Source of the DNA: Flavobacterium aeripolare
GTDB lineage: Bacteria; Bacteroidota; Bacteroidia; Flavobacteriales; Flavobacteriaceae
Assembly: GCF_013294025.1 (NCBI RefSeq)
Contig: NZ_JABSNL010000015.1
Coordinates: 32,757-96,756 of the forward strand
DNA: 64,000 nucleotides
Direction of reading: 5' to 3'
The notes under the pieces are model-generated. The model was not told where the DNA came from and did not search any database. It worked only from the letters and a program-made list of their open reading frames with translations. The translations under genes were made by a program, and so were the position numbers. Shown here in pieces: positions 25,169 through 33,087 of the stretch (its first letter is position 1; each line of letters opens with the position of its first letter).

Positions 25169-25206
25169 AATCATTATCAGTAAAATTATTAATTTTTCTA
25201 ATGATT
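25169..25206. promoter_or_regulatory. Candidate LysR operator between the divergent genes
   Basis: An 8-bp inverted repeat AATCATTA (25169-25176) and TAATGATT (25199-25206) with 22 bp between lies in the 90-bp shared promoter region. AT-rich symmetric sites of this kind are usual for LysR regulators, but in such AT-rich DNA chance is a real alternative. Confidence 0.35.
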
Positions 25207-25242
25207 TCAAAATACCGAAATTTGTAGTAAATAAAATCAGTT

Positions 25243-26490
25243 ATGTTTGAAGCTCTTAAATCTCGAAATTTTAAATTGTTCTTTTACGGACAGTCAATTT
25301 CTGTAATAGGTACCTGGTTGCAAAAAACAGCGGTAAGTTGGATGGTTTACAGCATCACTGGATCTGTATTTTTACTAGGGCTAGCTACTTTTTTAAGCAT
25401 GATTCCGTCGTTATTTCTTGCTCCTATCGCAGGAAGCATCATTGGCCGTTACGATAGACACCGCGCAATGATCTTGTTACAATCACTAGCCATGTTGCAA
25501 GCGGGTGCAATGGCTTTGCTTATTTATTTAAAAATTTACAACATCACTTTTATTTTGGCTTTAAGCCTAATTCAAGGATTTATAAATGCATTTGACATGA
25601 CCTGTCGTCAAACGATGATGGTTGACATTGTGGATGACCCTAAAGATTTACCTAACGCTGTGGCACTAAATTCAACCTTGACTAATTTTGCTAGAATTTC
25701 TGGACCCGCTTTGGCTGGGATCATTTTGCATCAATATGGTGAAGATATCTGCTTCATTGGTAATTTCTTGAGTTATATTCCAGTTTTGATTTCGCTATCA
25801 CTCATGCGCATTAAAAAAGCTCCTAAACCACTACTCAAGTTAAAAATGATGGATGATTTAGCTGCCGGTTTTAACTATGTAAAAAAAGAAGGTGATATGG
25901 CTCGAATGTTACTCATGCTGACTTGTAGCAGTTTATTTGTAATTTCGTTTAACACACTAATGCCCGTTTTTGCAAAAGACATTTTTAATGGAAACGCACA
26001 AACGTTTAGTTGGTTTGAAAGTGCAGCGGGAATAGGCTCCATTGTTTCGGCTATTTATTTAGCCAACTTAAAATCGACTGCAAACATTCAAAAATTGATG
26101 CTTGCTGCCAGTACCTTATTAGGTTCAAGTATTTTAATATTAGCCTTTTCAACAAATCTCTTACTAACATTAGTTTGCATGGTTGCAAGTGGTATAGGTA
26201 TGATGGGACAAACCTCTTCGATAAATATTTATATACAAACCAGTAGCAGTTCACAGATGCGCTCAAAAAGCATTAGTTACTACATGATGGCTTATCAAGG
26301 AATGATTCCCGTAGGGAGCTTAATTGTGGGGTATTTATCACACGTTATAGGTACGAGAAGCACCGTTGCCTTTCAAGGGTTGATTTGCTTAGTATCTGTA
26401 GCTATTTACGTTTACTATGAAAAACATAGAAAAGTAGAAATGGCGTTGTCTTGCCCATTAATTTATAAAGTCAATAGAAAATGTTGCTAG
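25243..26490 (+). CDS. MFS transporter (EntS-like, MFS_3 type)
   Basis: 415 residues with about twelve membrane helices. The start (FKLFFYGQSISVIGTWLQKTAVSWMVY) and the GRYDRHRAMI loop between helices 2 and 3 (residues 66-75) match the MFS_3/EntS-type exporters. The central loop region and the second half (SWFESAAGIGSIVSAIYLANLK) follow the family layout. Such proteins export siderophores, drugs or other small molecules by proton antiport; the substrate is not evident. It is divergent from the LysR gene. Confidence 0.88.
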   Translation: MFEALKSRNFKLFFYGQSISVIGTWLQKTAVSWMVYSITGSVFLLGLATFLSMIPSLFLAPIAGSIIGRYDRHRAMILLQSLAMLQAGAMALLIYLKIYNITFILALSLIQGFINAFDMTCRQTMMVDIVDDPKDLPNAVALNSTLTNFARISGPALAGIILHQYGEDICFIGNFLSYIPVLISLSLMRIKKAPKPLLKLKMMDDLAAGFNYVKKEGDMARMLLMLTCSSLFVISFNTLMPVFAKDIFNGNAQTFSWFESAAGIGSIVSAIYLANLKSTANIQKLMLAASTLLGSSILILAFSTNLLLTLVCMVASGIGMMGQTSSINIYIQTSSSSQMRSKSISYYMMAYQGMIPVGSLIVGYLSHVIGTRSTVAFQGLICLVSVAIYVYYEKHRKVEMALSCPLIYKVNRKCC

Positions 26491-27522
26491 TTAGTGTGCA
26501 ATTTCGCCACGAAGTGAACGCTCAAAAATGTTTTTGAATTCTTGAGGAACAATATCATGTCCTAATAAATACATCAACTTAGTTATAGCGGCTTCAGTGG
26601 TAATATCCCTACCTGAGATCACGCCTATCTCCTTCAATACTGTACTAGTTTCATATTGTCCCATGTTCACGCTTCCGCCAGAACATTGAGTTACATTAAT
26701 AATACGCAGTCCGTCTAGAATAGCTTTTTTAATAAGGTCTAGAAACCAGTCCTCAGTAGGTGCGTTACCTGATCCATAGGTTTCAAGAACAATACCTTTT
26801 AAATCTTTGATCGCTAATATTGCAGATAAAACAGCCTCGCTCATTCCAGGAAACATTTTTATTATAGCGACATTAGTATCCATCGTGGTGTGTACTTTTA
26901 AACTCCCTGCAGTCGTAAGAGGTAAAAATAGCTCGCGATTTAATTTTAAATGTACTCCTGATTCTACTAACTCAGGATAGTTAGGTGAAGTAAACGCTTT
27001 AAAATGTTCTGCATTGATCTTAGTGGTGCGATTACCACGGTATAATTTATATTCAAAATACAAACAAACTTCGCTAATAACCGGTTTTCCATCAGTGATT
27101 AAAGAAGCGATCTGGATTGCTGTAATTAAATTCTCTTTGGCATCAGTACGCAAATCACCTATAGGCAATTGCGATCCTGTAAAAATCACAGGCTTAGCTA
27201 AATTTTCAAGCATAAAACTAAGTGCTGATGCAGAGTAAGACATGGTATCAGAACCATGCAAAACCACAAAACCATCAAAGGCCTCGTAATTGTCCTTGAT
27301 TACAGTTGCAATATTAGACCACTGTGCCGGATTCATATTTGAGGAATCAATAGGCTCATCAAAAGAATAGGTTTCAATGGCACAATCTAATTGTTTTAAC
27401 TCGGGGATTTTTTGTAACAATTTATTGAAGTTGAATGCCTTTAAAGCGCCCGTTTCAAAATCCTTGCTCATTCCAATTGTTCCTCCGGTGTAAATCAATA
27501 AAATGCTAGCTTTCTGACTCAT
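26491..27522 (-). CDS. ansA: Type I L-asparaginase
   Basis: 343 residues. The two catalytic threonine motifs of asparaginases are present: YTGGTIGM (Thr near residue 14) and VVLHGSDTMSYSASAL (HGSDTM, near residue 94). The absence of a signal peptide indicates the cytoplasmic type I enzyme. It hydrolyses asparagine to aspartate and ammonia. Its start overlaps the end of the upstream acyltransferase gene by 17 bp, so the two are probably cotranscribed. Confidence 0.93.
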   Translation of the reverse strand: MSQKASILLIYTGGTIGMSKDFETGALKAFNFNKLLQKIPELKQLDCAIETYSFDEPIDSSNMNPAQWSNIATVIKDNYEAFDGFVVLHGSDTMSYSASALSFMLENLAKPVIFTGSQLPIGDLRTDAKENLITAIQIASLITDGKPVISEVCLYFEYKLYRGNRTTKINAEHFKAFTSPNYPELVESGVHLKLNRELFLPLTTAGSLKVHTTMDTNVAIIKMFPGMSEAVLSAILAIKDLKGIVLETYGSGNAPTEDWFLDLIKKAILDGLRIINVTQCSGGSVNMGQYETSTVLKEIGVISGRDITTEAAITKLMYLLGHDIVPQEFKNIFERSLRGEIAH

Positions 27523-28648
27523 CTTTGTATTTCAATTTATTGAAAACTGGATTAGCATACATATCAAGGATCCCTTGTAATGCAACTGGATTCTCAGCAT
27601 CAATACGCATTTCTAATCTACGTTCAAAAAGTGATTTTTCGTTTTCTGTATACAAATGTGCAAATTGGTTTGTTTTAGTAACAATATCATAAGCGATATA
27701 GTTTGTAGGCCACAGTTTGTAATTTTTAAGTATCGAATGATCAATTTCTTGTGCAAGCGCTTGTATTTGCTTGTTTGTATTATCAAATTCGCTTTTAATC
27801 ACATCCAATTCCTTGTCTAAAACATCACCTACATGAATATGGATTCGTTTTTTCTGACCTAAGATTCCGCTAAGGAGCGTCATGAAATCTTCATTCTTTT
27901 CTTTAATATAGATTTCGTTCTTAGATTCAGCCATTAATTGCGGAATTTTCAAAACATCTGTTGGATCGTATTCGTACGAAATAGAAATAGGAACTACTTT
28001 TATTTTCTTGAAGTAATCCATTAAGTTTGCTTCGTCAGAACCCATCGCAAGCATTTTTAAAACACCTGGATTAGTTGCATCATCACCATCCTTTGTACGT
28101 CCTTCTCGTTGTGCAATCCACACAGATCTTGTCTCGTGTTGGATTAAATGCCCTATATATTCTGAAAGCAACTTAGAGCTAGACAACATTTCGCGTGGCG
28201 TTAGTCCTCTTTGTACTAAAAAGTTTCTGTTCATTTTAGCCAGGGTATTTAAGAAATCTTTTTTTACAAGATTATCTCCAATTGCCGAAGCCGTCATGAC
28301 TAATCCTTTTTCGAACAAACACACATTTAATAATGTAGTATCTAGAACGATATCCCTATGGTTAGACACAAATAAATATGCCTCACTTTTCTCTAATTTT
28401 TCGAAACCTGAAGTGGTTAAACCTTCAGAGCTTTTCTCTAAAACTCTTTGAATAGTATAGTAAATAAAATTACATTGAAAATCACGTATAGAGTGTGTTT
28501 TTCTTAACTGCTCTTTCCAAACCTCATCATCTGTATCAGGAAAGGTAAAGCCCATCATCGCCTTCATCATGGGATGATTTATTACACTTTTAATGGCCTG
28601 ATTGATCTCAGAATCATAAAATGGCCTAATAGCGTCAAATTTTTGCAT
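27506..28648 (-). CDS. 1-acylglycerol-3-phosphate acyltransferase-like protein (PlsC family)
   Basis: 380 residues from the ATG at 28648; a longer version would need a TTG seven codons earlier. The acyltransferase motif NHRDIVLD (the H-x4-D box) is at about residue 101, and EGRT (residues ~188) matches the substrate-binding block. No clear membrane helix is visible. It should acylate lysophosphatidate or a related glycerol acceptor. Proteins of this size and layout are common in Bacteroidota. It overlaps ansA by 17 bp. Confidence 0.85.
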   Translation of the reverse strand: MQKFDAIRPFYDSEINQAIKSVINHPMMKAMMGFTFPDTDDEVWKEQLRKTHSIRDFQCNFIYYTIQRVLEKSSEGLTTSGFEKLEKSEAYLFVSNHRDIVLDTTLLNVCLFEKGLVMTASAIGDNLVKKDFLNTLAKMNRNFLVQRGLTPREMLSSSKLLSEYIGHLIQHETRSVWIAQREGRTKDGDDATNPGVLKMLAMGSDEANLMDYFKKIKVVPISISYEYDPTDVLKIPQLMAESKNEIYIKEKNEDFMTLLSGILGQKKRIHIHVGDVLDKELDVIKSEFDNTNKQIQALAQEIDHSILKNYKLWPTNYIAYDIVTKTNQFAHLYTENEKSLFERRLEMRIDAENPVALQGILDMYANPVFNKLKYKDESES

Positions 28649-28708
28649 TTTGGTTATTTTAGGTGGCAAATGAACAAAAAAAATATCAATTTATAATGAA
28701 TTCTATAT

Positions 28709-29476
28709 TTAAATCCCAAAAATTACTTTGGAGTTTTCTGTAGTCACAGCAGCTATTTCCTCTTCAGACAGCTGATATATTGTGGCTAACTTTTCAACTA
28801 TATTGCTAAGGTAACTACTTTCGTTTCTTTTCCCTCTATAGGGTACCGGAGCGAGGTAAGGCGCATCAGTCTCTAATACAATATGTTCTATTGCGATTTG
28901 ATCTAAAAACTGGTCTATTTTACCGTTTTTAAAAGTAACCACACCACCTATTCCTAGCTTCATGTTATAAGAGATAGCTTGTAGCGCCTGCTCATGCGTA
29001 CCGGTAAAGCAATGAAAAATTCCAAATAAATCTGGCCCTTTTTCTTCTTCTAAAATAGCAAAAACTTCGTCAAATGCTTCTCTACAATGAATGACTATAG
29101 GTAACTGATATTGTTTTGCTAATTGAATTTGCGTTCTAAAAGCAGTTTGCTGTTGTGGTAAATGCGTTTTATCCCAATACAAATCAATTCCTATCTCCCC
29201 AACAGCATAGAATTTGCGCTCACTCAATTGTTTTTCAACATGCGCCAGTTGCACTTCAAAATCATCCTTAACATAGGTAGGATGCAAGCCTGCCATCAGG
29301 AAAATATTTTCAGGATAGCTTTTTTCTAGCGTGTACATCGCTTGAGTAGTCGCTGAATCTATCGCAGGAATAAAAAAACGAGACACCCCTGCTTTGATGG
29401 CGCGTTGTATCATTAAGTCACGATCTTGATCAAATTCTTCGGAGTATAAATGGGTATGCGTATCTGTAATTATCAT
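28709..29476 (-). CDS. TatD family metal-dependent hydrolase
   Basis: 255 residues from the ATG at 29476; the ATG 10 codons upstream would add an unlikely extension. The metal ligands of the TatD amidohydrolase fold are visible: THTHLYS near the start, GEIGIDLYW (Glu), VIHCREAFDE (His), FHCFTGT (His), and LETDAPYLAP (Asp). Family members are DNases or DNA-quality-control nucleases. The gene begins the same-strand run that continues into the acyltransferase and ansA genes, with a 60-bp gap. Confidence 0.92.
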   Translation of the reverse strand: MIITDTHTHLYSEEFDQDRDLMIQRAIKAGVSRFFIPAIDSATTQAMYTLEKSYPENIFLMAGLHPTYVKDDFEVQLAHVEKQLSERKFYAVGEIGIDLYWDKTHLPQQQTAFRTQIQLAKQYQLPIVIHCREAFDEVFAILEEEKGPDLFGIFHCFTGTHEQALQAISYNMKLGIGGVVTFKNGKIDQFLDQIAIEHIVLETDAPYLAPVPYRGKRNESSYLSNIVEKLATIYQLSEEEIAAVTTENSKVIFGI

Positions 29477-29571
29477 AGTCGGTATTTGAAAATGCAAAGT
29501 TAGCATTTTGCATTATTGTTTCTTTTTAAATATTGCTAATTTAGGTTATATTTGAGAATCACTATTTCCTT

Positions 29572-30009
29572 ATGAAAGAATTACACGAAGTTTTAAAAAG
29601 AGAAAACTATAAAAAGATCCGCTTTACCATCACAAAGACCCAGCATTTATTACTAACAGCAAAGATTAACGGTGTAAAGGGAAAATTCATATTAGACACT
29701 GGAGCTTCTAATAGCTGCATAGGATTTGAAAGTATTGAGCTGTTTCAGCTTAATGCCAAGGATTCTAAAACAAAAGCTGCTGGAGCAGGCGCCACAGGCA
29801 TGACCACACAATCTGCATCTAATTTTAACTTGCAGCTAGGCTATTGGAAAAATAGTCACATCGAATTAGTAATATTTGATTTATCCCATGTAAACGAAGC
29901 TTTGATAGCACACAAGGCCAAAGCCGTGCACGGAATTATAGGTGCCGATGTTTTACTAAAAGGAAAAGCAATTATTGATTACTGCAACAACTATTTGTAT
30001 TTGCAGTAA
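29572..30009 (+). CDS. Retropepsin-like (clan AA) aspartic protease
   Basis: 145 residues. The single catalytic motif FILDTGASNSCIG (Asp near residue 43) and the downstream hydrophobic-Gly motif (HGIIGADVLL, near residue 125) define the retropepsin-like fold. Activity would require a dimer. There is no signal peptide, so the protein is probably cytoplasmic. Bacterial members are poorly studied. It is divergent from tatD, 95 bp apart. Confidence 0.85.
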   Translation: MKELHEVLKRENYKKIRFTITKTQHLLLTAKINGVKGKFILDTGASNSCIGFESIELFQLNAKDSKTKAAGAGATGMTTQSASNFNLQLGYWKNSHIELVIFDLSHVNEALIAHKAKAVHGIIGADVLLKGKAIIDYCNNYLYLQ

Positions 30010-30047
30010 GCAACAATTGCCTTTTCTATATTGTAAATAAGGAAAAA

Positions 30048-31685
30048 TTAGATTTTGACTGATTTAGTATTATCGTTTAAATTTAGCTTGTAAATTGCGG
30101 TACCTATAGTACCGTAGTTTCCGGTTTTGTCATTTATTATTTGATCATAAATACAAGCTGTCGTTTCTTTTTGTGTCAGTAGATTATAGATTCCAACTTT
30201 ATTTTTACTTTTTACGATAATCATGTTATTAAATTCTCCCGTGATATCGTCGTATTTAGTTTCTAAAACTTCTTTCCCCAACATATCTAGCAAGCCAAGT
30301 TTTGACTTACTTTTAAACAGTAAGAAATTACATTTTCTAACCGTATTGTAGTACGAATTTCTAACATCTAACGATACGATAGGCGTAATGAAATCATAGT
30401 CCTTTGCCGTTATTTTGCGCGAACTTTTATCAAGCATTGTATATTTCTCATCCTCTTTAGCAATGTATATGTAATTGCTAGAATAGTTCTTGAACACTAT
30501 TTTCTCTATCGACTCATATACACAGGGAGCAATTAATTTTCCGTATGAATCTAGTATGCCAAATTTATCATTTTTCTTTACAAGCAACGATTCTTTATCG
30601 ACAATGATAGCATCGTATTCACAGGTTACGATTTCGTGTGGGCTGCCATTATTTACCTGAATCATTCCGCACTTATCGCCTTGCTTAGAAGTTAGACTAT
30701 TAGAATACGAAGTATTTATAAAATCATATTCAAATGGTAAAGAAACCTCTCCATTAGCCTTAATGCAACCGTACTTTCCCTCTTTATTAATCGCTAGGTA
30801 AGAACCATCATTATATCTAGAAGACCTAATATTTTGATATTCGATAGGAACAATCACTTTTTCATTCTCATCAATAATTCCCATTTTATCATTTAACTTG
30901 ACGATAAAATTTTTACTATCCCTGATGGTATGCAATTCCTGATACCAATTTTTAAGAACTGTTTTATTGTCAATTGTAATTAAGTTATACCCCTTATCAT
31001 TGTTTACTTTGTACAGGTTGTTGTTTCTAAGCTTACTAAAACTTTTATATTCACAAGGAACCACAAATTGATTGCCTAATAAGCTATAGACTCCTCTAAG
31101 CGAGTTTTTTTTATCACGTATAAGATAGTAATTATCAATACCTTCAAAACGAGAGATTTCGCCCCACTCAAACGGAATCAAAACCTGATTGGCTCTATTT
31201 ATAAGTCCGTAATAACCTGATTTGGCTCTTGCCAAAAAAATATCGTTTCCAAGATGTTTTAAAGAAGCATACATCATTGGAATCTCCCAATTCTCCTTAT
31301 CAATATTGAAGAGTCCATAATTAGCTCCAATACCCATACAAAAAGCATTATCTCCACTCACATTATTATAGATTTGTCTATGAAAAAGCATGGGTAAAAT
31401 CATCTTACCGCGTTTTGAAATTCCGTATTTTCTATCACTAGAACTGTACTTATTATAAACCCAATTTGAATCGTCATTTATTTTATCAGTTGAAAGCCTG
31501 TTGTATGAATCTGAAACATTAACAACCTCCATAACCTCATAAACTTCGTCATCATCTACAAGTACTACTTCTCTTATGGTATCGTCTTTTTTATCGTTTT
31601 TTTTCTTCTGAGCGAATGCAAAATTTGCGTTAATTAATAAAATAGCGAGGGTTAGAACTTTTGTACATTTTCTTAAATCTAGCAT
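30048..31685 (-). CDS. WG-repeat protein, secreted
   Basis: 545 residues with a signal peptide (LTLAILLINANFAFAQ). The mature part consists of repeated units of the type G-I-D--G-x(I/V)-x-P--Y--I (for example MGIIDENEKVIVPIEYQNI and FGILDSYGKLIAPCVYESI), the WG-repeat pattern. Such repeats likely form a beta-rich scaffold; no enzymatic role is visible. Flavobacteria often carry several of these genes. The next gene on the same strand is odhB, separated by a terminator. Confidence 0.88.
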   Translation of the reverse strand: MLDLRKCTKVLTLAILLINANFAFAQKKKNDKKDDTIREVVLVDDDEVYEVMEVVNVSDSYNRLSTDKINDDSNWVYNKYSSSDRKYGISKRGKMILPMLFHRQIYNNVSGDNAFCMGIGANYGLFNIDKENWEIPMMYASLKHLGNDIFLARAKSGYYGLINRANQVLIPFEWGEISRFEGIDNYYLIRDKKNSLRGVYSLLGNQFVVPCEYKSFSKLRNNNLYKVNNDKGYNLITIDNKTVLKNWYQELHTIRDSKNFIVKLNDKMGIIDENEKVIVPIEYQNIRSSRYNDGSYLAINKEGKYGCIKANGEVSLPFEYDFINTSYSNSLTSKQGDKCGMIQVNNGSPHEIVTCEYDAIIVDKESLLVKKNDKFGILDSYGKLIAPCVYESIEKIVFKNYSSNYIYIAKEDEKYTMLDKSSRKITAKDYDFITPIVSLDVRNSYYNTVRKCNFLLFKSKSKLGLLDMLGKEVLETKYDDITGEFNNMIIVKSKNKVGIYNLLTQKETTACIYDQIINDKTGNYGTIGTAIYKLNLNDNTKSVKI

Positions 31686-31714
31686 TTTTACAGGTTTTAG
31701 TAAATAATAAAACT

Positions 31715-31751
31715 AAAAAAACCTTAAACAATCGAATGTTTAAGGTTTTTT
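31715..31751. terminator. Terminator of the odhAB transcript
   Basis: The stem ACCTTAAACA/TGTTTAAGGT (31721-31730, 31737-31746) has a 6-nt loop and is flanked by A6 and T6. It lies 28 bp past the odhB stop on the reverse strand. Confidence 0.9.
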
Positions 31752-31778
31752 ATATTTTACAATACTAAGGCTAATCAA

Positions 31779-32999
31779 TTACAATTCAAAAGCTTTCTTA
31801 GGATTATTGTCTAATAATAGCTCCATAGGGTTTTCTAATGCTTCTTTAATCGCTACTAAGAAACCAACAGATTCTTTACCATCAATAATCCTATGGTCAT
31901 AAGAAAGTGCTACGTACATCATAGGGTGAATTTCTACTTTACCGTTTACTGCAATAGGACGCTCAATAATATTGTGCATACCTAAAATACCTGATTGTGG
32001 TGGGTTAATGATAGGAGTAGAAAGCATAGAACCAAATACACCACCATTAGTGATTGTAAAAGTTCCACCAGTCATATCATCAACAGTAATTTGTCCATCA
32101 CGTGCTCTAATTGCTAATCTTTTGATATCAGCTTCTACACCACGGAAAGTCAAATTTTCGGCATTACGAACAACAGGAACCATTAAACCTTTTGGTCCTG
32201 ATACTGCGATAGAGATATCACAAAAATCGTAAGCGATTTTATAATCACCATCCATCATAGAGTTTACGTCTGGATATAATTTTAATGCTCTTGTAACCGC
32301 TTTAGTAAAGAAAGACATGTATCCAAGACCTACACCACCGTGTTTTGCTTTGAATTCATCTTTGTACTGGTTACGAATTGTGTTGATAGGCGTCATGTTT
32401 ACTTCGTTAAAAGTAGTCAACATAGCCGTTTCGTTTTTTGCAGCAACTAGACGTTCAGCTACTTTACGACGCAACATTGATAATTTTGTACGCTCTTGAC
32501 CACGGCTTCCACCTGTAGGAGTTCCCATTGATGGTACTGCATTTACAGCATCATCTTTAGTAATTCTACCATCTTTACCAGTTCCTGTTACAGCTGCTGG
32601 AGCGATATTTTTTTCGTCTAATATTTTTCTTGCCGCTGGAGATGGTGTTCCTGAAGCATATGTTTGTGTTGCTGGAGCTGCTGCTGCTGGAGCTGCTTTT
32701 GGTGCTTCAGCTACTGGAGCTGCTGCTGCAGGTGCCGCCGTAGCTGAACCTTCTGGTTTTGCTGCTGCTGTATCAATAAGACAAACAACTGCTCCTACTG
32801 CTACTGCATCACCTTCTTCTGCTTTTAAAGTGATTATTCCACTTGCTTCTGCAGGTAATTCAAGAGTTGCTTTATCTGAATCAACCTCAGCAATTGCTTG
32901 GTCTTTTTCTACATAATCACCATCTTTTACTAACCAAGTAGCTATCTCAACTTCCTTAATAGATTCCCCTGGAGATGGGACTTTCATTTCTAAAATCAT
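31779..32999 (-). CDS. sucB: 2-oxoglutarate dehydrogenase E2 (dihydrolipoamide succinyltransferase)
   Basis: 406 residues. The lipoyl domain has the modified Lys43 in [13 protein letters not shown]. An Ala/Pro-rich linker (residues ~80-112) leads to the E3-binding domain ([13 protein letters not shown]) and the catalytic acyltransferase domain, which holds the active-site [12 protein letters not shown] near residue 375. With E1 (next gene) and E3 it converts 2-oxoglutarate to succinyl-CoA in the TCA cycle. It is downstream of sucA on the same strand, 88 bp apart, with a hairpin in between. Confidence 0.95.
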   Translation of the reverse strand: MILEMKVPSPGESIKEVEIATWLVKDGDYVEKDQAIAEVDSDKATLELPAEASGIITLKAEEGDAVAVGAVVCLIDTAAAKPEGSATAAPAAAAPVAEAPKAAPAAAAPATQTYASGTPSPAARKILDEKNIAPAAVTGTGKDGRITKDDAVNAVPSMGTPTGGSRGQERTKLSMLRRKVAERLVAAKNETAMLTTFNEVNMTPINTIRNQYKDEFKAKHGGVGLGYMSFFTKAVTRALKLYPDVNSMMDGDYKIAYDFCDISIAVSGPKGLMVPVVRNAENLTFRGVEADIKRLAIRARDGQITVDDMTGGTFTITNGGVFGSMLSTPIINPPQSGILGMHNIIERPIAVNGKVEIHPMMYVALSYDHRIIDGKESVGFLVAIKEALENPMELLLDNNPKKAFEL

Positions 33000-33026
33000 C
33001 TTTTCTCTTTGTTTAAAGTTTAAAAT

Positions 33027-33070
33027 GTTTAAAGTTTAAAGTCCAAAACATTGTACTCTAAACTTTAAAC
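33027..33070. repeat. Intergenic palindrome between sucA and sucB
   Basis: Arms GTTTAAAGTTTAAAGT (33027-33042) and ACTCTAAACTTTAAAC (33055-33070), with one mismatch and a 12-nt loop, form a 16-bp stem. A further GTTTAAAGTTTAAAA copy precedes it at 33011. It lies between two genes that should be cotranscribed and lacks a T-tract, so it may set message stability rather than end it. Confidence 0.75.
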
Positions 33071-33087
33071 TTGAAACAGTATATTAA

